From Plantago ovata (Eukaryota; Streptophyta; Magnoliopsida; Lamiales; Plantaginaceae), in contig CM051458.1 in assembly GCA_028274465.1 (NCBI GenBank), positions 82,108,085 to 82,172,084 of the forward strand: a DNA stretch of 64,000 nucleotides, in the 5' to 3' direction. The first letter of the stretch is position 1, and every line of letters begins with the position of its first letter. The notes beneath the pieces were generated by a model. That model searched no databases and was not told where the DNA came from. It saw only the letters and a list, made by a program, of their open reading frames with translations. The translations under genes and the position numbers were made by a program. Below are positions 58,696 to 64,000 of this stretch, piece after piece.

Positions 58696-60457
58696 TTATT
58701 CGAAAAATAGAAAAAGAGTACTACTGCTGAGATCCTGGGGGGCATCAGTGGGGGCATCGGCATCATCGAACATGAAGAAGTCGGGAGGTGGCGCTCCACC
58801 GGGGGGGGGCATACTGCGCCATGAGCCACTCGATGGATCTCTTGAATCCATGCCTCATCCTCGCCTGCTCTGCCCTCAACCGAGCAGTCTCCTGGACATT
58901 CTCCTGGACCGTCATCTTCAGCTGTTGTTGCTCCTGGAGGTACTCGGAAGGCACATCGGCTTGTCCCCTTCGGCGCTTGGAGGAGCTGGAGGTGGAACCA
59001 CCCTGATTCACCGTCTCCGCTATCGCCTGCGAGAGGTTGCCCATGCCGAAGACACGCCCCTTATCATCGAGATTCACGATCTCGAGATAGATGGCGTTCT
59101 CCTCCTCGGCCGTGAGATCAAGGTTCTCAGTCCTGGCCAGGAACTCCGCCTGAAAATTCAAACAAACAATTAAGATTTAATTAGTACGTTATTGATCGAA
59201 GAATCAAATATTCAACAAGAAGCACAGGAATCGAAAAAATATAAAACTTACCGCGATTTTTTTGGCCCTATCAGCCGGGAAGATCATCTTGCCATCCTTA
59301 TCCAGCTCCCCGTGAGCCTCACAGAAGTGCTCCCACATGGTCTGCTCCCTCCCCTCCGATATCTCCATCAAATATATATAAATTAATAAAGTAATGATTG
59401 AATTGAGGATAAGACTTAAGAAAGAAAAAGAAACTATAACAAAGTACATGACTTACCGCGTCCAGGTGGCGCGCCAATTGGGATTTCGAACCCAGCCGAT
59501 GCTTCACCGAGCCTGTCCCATCCGGTGGATTATGGGCACGGTTCTCCCTGTTCTGCTCCGACAGCTTCTGGGCTTGAAGGTTCTCCTCCCAATACTTCTT
59601 CCACAGGGGCCACTCCGACTTCTTCCCCGATGCCTTGATCTTGGCGACCTTCTTCTGGAAGGCTTCGGAGCCTTCATGTTCGAAGGCATACCACATCTCC
59701 GACTTGAACTTGTTGGGGAGGAAGAACTTCTCCTACATTTAAGAAAGTATACAAAATTCAGACTAACATATATATAACACGGTGACTAACATATCACCCA
59801 AACAATTGCACATTGTCCTATCTCAACTAACACACGGTGACTAACATATCACCCAAACAATTGCACATTGTCCTATTTCAACTAACACACGGTGACTAAC
59901 ATATCACCCAAGTAATTGAGAACATACCACTTAAACCATAAGAGAAGAAGAAAGATTACTAACCTCGAAAGCATTCCAAATCTCCGTCTTCCGCTCCAGA
60001 GTGAAAGTATGCCACTAGGCTCCAAGTGGTGGGAGATCCACTTTCTTCGTGGATTCCTTGCTGATGAACTTTGCAGCATCCCTCGGCATCATCCTGTTGC
60101 AATAACATACACAAATTAATCCAACTAAATAAAACATACAATACCAAGTAAAGACCTATTCATGTACTTACACATGCCCAGGCATGGGCCACACGACGAG
60201 CTTGTCATTCATCCGCTCACCCGCCTTGTACTCCTCCCCCCTGTACCCATCATCCGGCAGGGTTGCAAACACGTCGGGGCCAGTAGACCATGCACTGCTG
60301 CTAGAACGGGGGCCAGGTGACTGGGTCTCGCTGACATGAGTCGCCGAGGTCCCCCCGACTCCGACTGAATACAAGGGATGCGGAATGGCGAGTCTGGCTC
60401 GGCGTAGCTACAACTGCTGGCCGCCAACAGCTTTCCCGGTTTCTTTGGCCTCCCCAT
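58696..60457 (-). pseudogene. CACTA-2 accessory gene (Transposase_24 / Ptta-like), five exons
   Basis: Inferred exons: 60172-60457 (MGRPKKPGKLL...), 59964-60093 (MMPRDAAKFISKE), 59457-59732 (EKFFLPNKFKSEMWYAFEHE, WPLWKKYWEEN, HRLGSKSQLARHL), 59252-59362 (ISEGREQTMWEHFCEAHGEL) and 58696-59149 (AEFLARTENLDLT, KRRRGQAD). Phases agree across exons 2-5. The 'HRLGSKSQLARH' box and following helix resemble the plant Ptta/En/Spm transposase-associated family (Pfam Transposase_24), a non-catalytic partner protein. Lesions: a frameshift near 60365, TAG in exon 2, and a shift in the G/C run at 58801-58810. Exons 2-3 align with the CACTA-1 gene and share the intron position. Confidence 0.65.
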
Positions 60458-61664
60458 GATCTGCACGTTTAAGAACAACCGTAAGAAACAATAAATGGAA
60501 AGAAAAGAAAACAACCAGTTGGCTTGCCAGGCCTCAAAACAGGAAACACCCAATGTACGTGGCATCTAATATAGAACATGTAAAATCAGATATATAGTAC
60601 GAATTATAGTACTAGGAGAGAGCATTTTAAACACACAGAGTTTACATAGGCCAGAATTTAAGCAAAAATTCCCCCAAACATTCACTTCATCTTCTACTAC
60701 AGAATTAGGCCAGAATTTAAGCAAAAATTTATCCAATTGTATCAATCCAAACATTTATCCAATTGTATCAATCCAAACATTTATTCTCGATTTACCCAAA
60801 TTAAGCAAACATTATACAAAAAAATAAAAGTAGGCCAGAATTTAATCAACACTTTACTCTACACAATTCCCCTTTCCCCCAAACATTCACTTCATCTTCT
60901 ACTACAAAATTAGGCCATAATTTAAGCAAAATTTATCCAATTAGGGATTCGAACTACTCTAAACCCTAAATAAAAATTAAAAGTTAAGAAACCCTAAACT
61001 CTAAATAAAAATTAAAAGTCAAGAAATCCTAAACTGTAAATAAAAATTAACATACAGTCAATCAAAATTAATAACTGAAATTAAAAGTATAGGGAAACTA
61101 ACCTTTCAAATTGGTCCGGCGGTGCGGTGGCGGTGGCGGTGCGGTGGCGGTGAAGGTGGGGATGTCTTGCTAATCGTACCTAGCCTCCAATAAACATATA
61201 ACAAATTCAATCAAAATCAAAATCGAAAATCAAAATCACAATCAAAAACCCCAAAATTTAGGGTTTTTGTTAATTACCTTTCAAATTGACGAAAAACCTC
61301 CAAATTAATTAGGGATTCGAAACTCCTTGTAAGATAGGGTTTGATTTGAGCTCAAATTTGAATGAATTGGATGAGTTTGGAGATGGATTGATGAAGTCGA
61401 AAAAGAAAAACGAGAGGAAAAGACAGAAAGAGAGAAGAGCAGAAATGGGGAAGAAGGAAGGTCGCTCGTTTGTATATGAGGACTTAGCGACGGATAACAT
61501 AATCCGTCGCTAAGTGATATTTTATTTATTTTTTTCAAATTTCTTTTAACTAAAAAAATGTCCGGTCAACAGATTTAGTGACGGATCACATTATCCGTCG
61601 CCCACATAGCGATGGATAATATTAATCCGTCGTTAATTAGAACACGAACTCGATCTTTCTGGGC

Positions 61665-61691
61665 ACGAACTGATCATAGAGCGCAGTTCGT
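61665..61691. promoter_or_regulatory. Conserved subterminal hairpin of CACTA-2
   Basis: Arms ACGAACTG and CAGTTCGT with an 11-base loop, as in CACTA-1 at 5855-5881; the loop differs at two or three bases. Confidence 0.55.
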
Positions 61692-63647
61692 CCTTATTCG
61701 TCGCTAGCAGTAGCAACCCGTCGCTAAATAGCGACGGATGATATCCGTTTCTATCCATCCGTCGCTAAAAGGTTGTTTTCTTGTAGTGTCCGAACCCGCA
61801 ACAGTAAAACGACCATTTATTTCAGCAACAACAAAATCAATAGCTTGGCAAAATATTTGAACACGATAGTAATGCAAGTATGTAATTCTGACCTCTCCAG
61901 GTTGCAAACGCTTACGAGTAGGATAGAAATCATCCATGTTTGGCACAACTATGGAATGGGCCAAACAAAATTCATTCACATCTTTCAAGAACACATCCCA
62001 CTCATTTTCCCTCAAAGAAGATAACCTGTGCTTAATAGCATCAACCAAACTCATAGCATTCACAGTGTCCTGATCCTTTCGTTGCAATTTCTGAGACAAT
62101 TCATTTGTAATCCCCATGGTTTTTTTCATCAAATGCATTGTAAATACAAACGCATACTTGTCCATCTTCTCTCGCATACTGCTTGACACGGAACGTTGTT
62201 CACCAAGATTCCCATGTTTTTCAATATTCTTAAGAACCTTTGAAACTGATGGCCACATAGTCATTAGACGAATGATTGTAACATGGTATGAATCCCATCG
62301 AGTATCACCTAGCTTTTTGAGAGTAATTTGCTGATTTTTCCCCTTTCCACTTGAAATTTACCCATTCTCCAGCATCTCTAGTATATTTTCATGATGAATA
62401 CGCTTGAGGTCATCTGACCTTTTACAAGAAGCTGCACTAATGTTGACAATCATAGTGGCATAGTTAAAAAAGTCACCAACATCCAAATTGTTCTTTGAAA
62501 CAGCAACAATAGCCAATTGAAGTTGATGAGCAAAACAATGTACAAAGAATGCAGATGGATTTTCCTCCAATATTATAGTCTTCAATCCATTAAATGCACC
62601 ACTCATGTTGCTTGCTCCATCATATCCATGTCCCCTCAATTTAGATATAGATAACTTATGATGTGAAAATTGATTATCTATAGCACTTTTCAAAGATTTG
62701 GCAGAAGTGTCACTTACATGCTCAATTCCTATGAATCGCTCCATCACTTGTCCATGTATATTCACATAGCGTAGAACTACCGCCATTTGTTCTTTCACAG
62801 AGGTATCCCTAGACTCATCAACCAAAAGAGAGAAGAATGAATCTCCTATATCCATGATGATTTCATTGGTTGCTAATGATGCACAAGAATTCACCATATA
62901 CTTCTGAATATCTGGAGATATCATTTTACAGTTTCCAGGAGCATGAGTACCCAAGTGCTTTCCAATCTGTTGATTTATGAATTCAGTCCAACTAACAAGT
63001 TCAAGAAAATTTCCCTTATTATCAGACTCCTCAGACTCATCATGACTGCGAAATGGCAAAGTTTGGCCCAAAAGATATCGAACACACCATAAGGTGATTG
63101 TCAACCTAACACGATAAGAATCATGTAATGCAGGGTTTTGATTGGAAAGGACATAAGCCACACTTTGACGCTGATTCTGAAAATTCTCACAAATCCTCCT
63201 TGCTTCATTGTGGCTACTATTACTTCCCCCAACATGTATGTTAAACCTCTCAACAGACTTTATCCAATTATCAAATCCATCTGATACGAACGCACGCCCA
63301 CCTCCTTGTTCTCCATAGTCCTTTTTATAAAGAAAACACCATAAAAAAAATTCTGATTCCTTTGATACACTATATTCCAACCATGGGAATTTATCGAAAT
63401 ACAAAGCTTTAAAGGAACCTGTCTTTCCTCCTGAGAATCCTCTTTCTTGAAAATTATGGTCTCTAGGTTGACAAGGACCTTTTAATAGATATGACAAACG
63501 AACATCATCCCTGATGTTTGGGTCATAGGAGTCAATCTGTTTGCGTTTCCCTGGATCAACAATAATATCATCTTTATTAAACTGCACACAAGGTCTCTTT
63601 GTTGGTCTAGCAGCCTCCTTAGGTGTTTTTACCACCCATTTGTCCAT

Positions 63648-64000
63648 TCTCCAAATAAGAAAACTTACATAATTTAGCCATTGTTTTGTCTTGAATCAAA
63701 AGTCAAACTAAAAATCAACACAGTTCACACGAACAAAGAAAAAACAGGAAAGACAGGGACATGGAATTTTACTAACATTTAACAAATCAAATTCATACCA
63801 AATCTATTCACCAGGCAACACCAATTGTTTCAAACACTAAACAAAAACACCAGCATTACATAACTAAACCTCAATTCTAATGTTACAAGATTATAACTTT
63901 ACTCGGTTCTACCGTTACAACTAAATCACAAAAAGTAAAAGTTAGGGTTTATATTCATATAACATACCTTTCCTGAATTAGAGTAGTGGAGAAGTCTTGA
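63648..64000. other. 5' flank of the hAT transposase gene
   Basis: AT-rich, with no other gene. A splice-like 'acttac' (minus gtaagt) at 63664-63669 could mark a leader intron. Confidence 0.4.

Larger units (their letters stand above)
58126..61788. mobile_element. CACTA-2, non-autonomous CACTA element (3663 bp)
   Basis: The ends are CACTACAAGAAAAATCGG and GGTTGTTTTCTTGTAGTG, with an exact 3-bp duplication tcc (58123-58125 and 61789-61791). Subterminal regions hold many GCGACGGAT / ATCCGTCGC units. The interior has one five-exon gene on the minus strand and no TNPD-type transposase. Ends, subterminal units, the 'acacgtgtc' motif and the hairpin are shared with CACTA-1. Confidence 0.95.
57630..63647 (-). 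pseudogene. hAT transposase (TTF zinc finger / DUF4371 type), split by CACTA-2
   Basis: The coding segments are 63647-61789 and 58122-57630. Skipping CACTA-2 and one copy of its duplication gives one frame of 783 codons, the usual size of these proteins. N-terminal TTF-type zinc finger region (residues about 75-140: FDKFPWLEYS, FLWCFLYKKDYGEQ), then DUF4371 with LLVDESRDTS (D277), GYDGASNMSG (D343) and CFAHQLQLAI, then the C-terminal dimerisation region LPVATTTVERVFSAM (E about 721), which together fit the DDE set of hAT transposases. A single TAA at codon 430 (62358-62360) is the only other lesion visible, where relatives have a glutamate-type codon. With a stop and a 3.7-kb insertion it cannot make an active transposase. 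Termini of the parent hAT element were not found. Confidence 0.92.

Noticed and set aside
58748..59173. 141-codon plus-strand frame
   Set aside because: It is antisense to exon 5 of the CACTA-2 gene, whose minus-strand reading has matching splice sites and homology.

Overview
This window is nuclear DNA from a eudicot plant. The evidence is AT-rich intergenic sequence, short GT-AG introns, a plant-specific trihelix transcription factor, a plant WAT1-type transporter, and a dense set of plant transposon families. I cannot name the species from sequence alone. Only two host genes look intact: a GT-2-type trihelix transcription factor (22637-24969, +, two exons, 571 residues) and a WAT1-related EamA transporter (40456-43674, +, seven exons, 349 residues). 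I see no tRNA, rRNA, CRISPR array or organellar insert.

Layout. 1-1.9 kb: no recognisable gene. 1.9-14.4 kb: a nest bounded by diverged long inverted repeats with a near-perfect 9-bp duplication (Mutator-like). Inside it lie LINE A (minus strand, bounded by a 13-bp duplication), CACTA-1 inserted into LINE A, and LINE B (plus strand) carrying a further small insertion. About 4.3 kb of the nest is present twice in tandem, and the seam is an interleaved mosaic of two unrelated sequences, which I read as an assembly artefact. 14.4-22.4 kb: a hAT MITE, a 60-bp tandem array, a solo LTR and SINEs. 22.4-25 kb: the trihelix gene. 25-40 kb: MITEs, SINEs, retrotransposon relics, a 2.07-kb solo LTR, and a Stowaway MITE split by LINE C. 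40.4-43.7 kb: the WAT1 gene with a hAT MITE in intron 1. 44-49 kb: LINE D, almost full length. 49-57 kb: a Tourist MITE, a TCGAGC-rich foldback element, a perfect 33-bp hairpin, a degenerate minisatellite, a Stowaway MITE and a second 2-kb solo LTR. 57.6-63.7 kb: a TTF/DUF4371-type hAT transposase gene (minus strand) split by CACTA-2.

How it fits together. Target-site duplications give insertion order: Mutator-like element, then LINE A, then CACTA-1; and hAT transposase, then CACTA-2. Joining the flanks across one duplication restores the reading frame at both CACTA sites. The two CACTA elements are related at their ends but divergent inside. Both carry a multi-exon minus-strand gene whose central exons are homologous and share an intron position, and neither carries a recognisable transposase. 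They look like elements that kept only an accessory, possibly end-binding, protein. This is the most interesting biological lead here.
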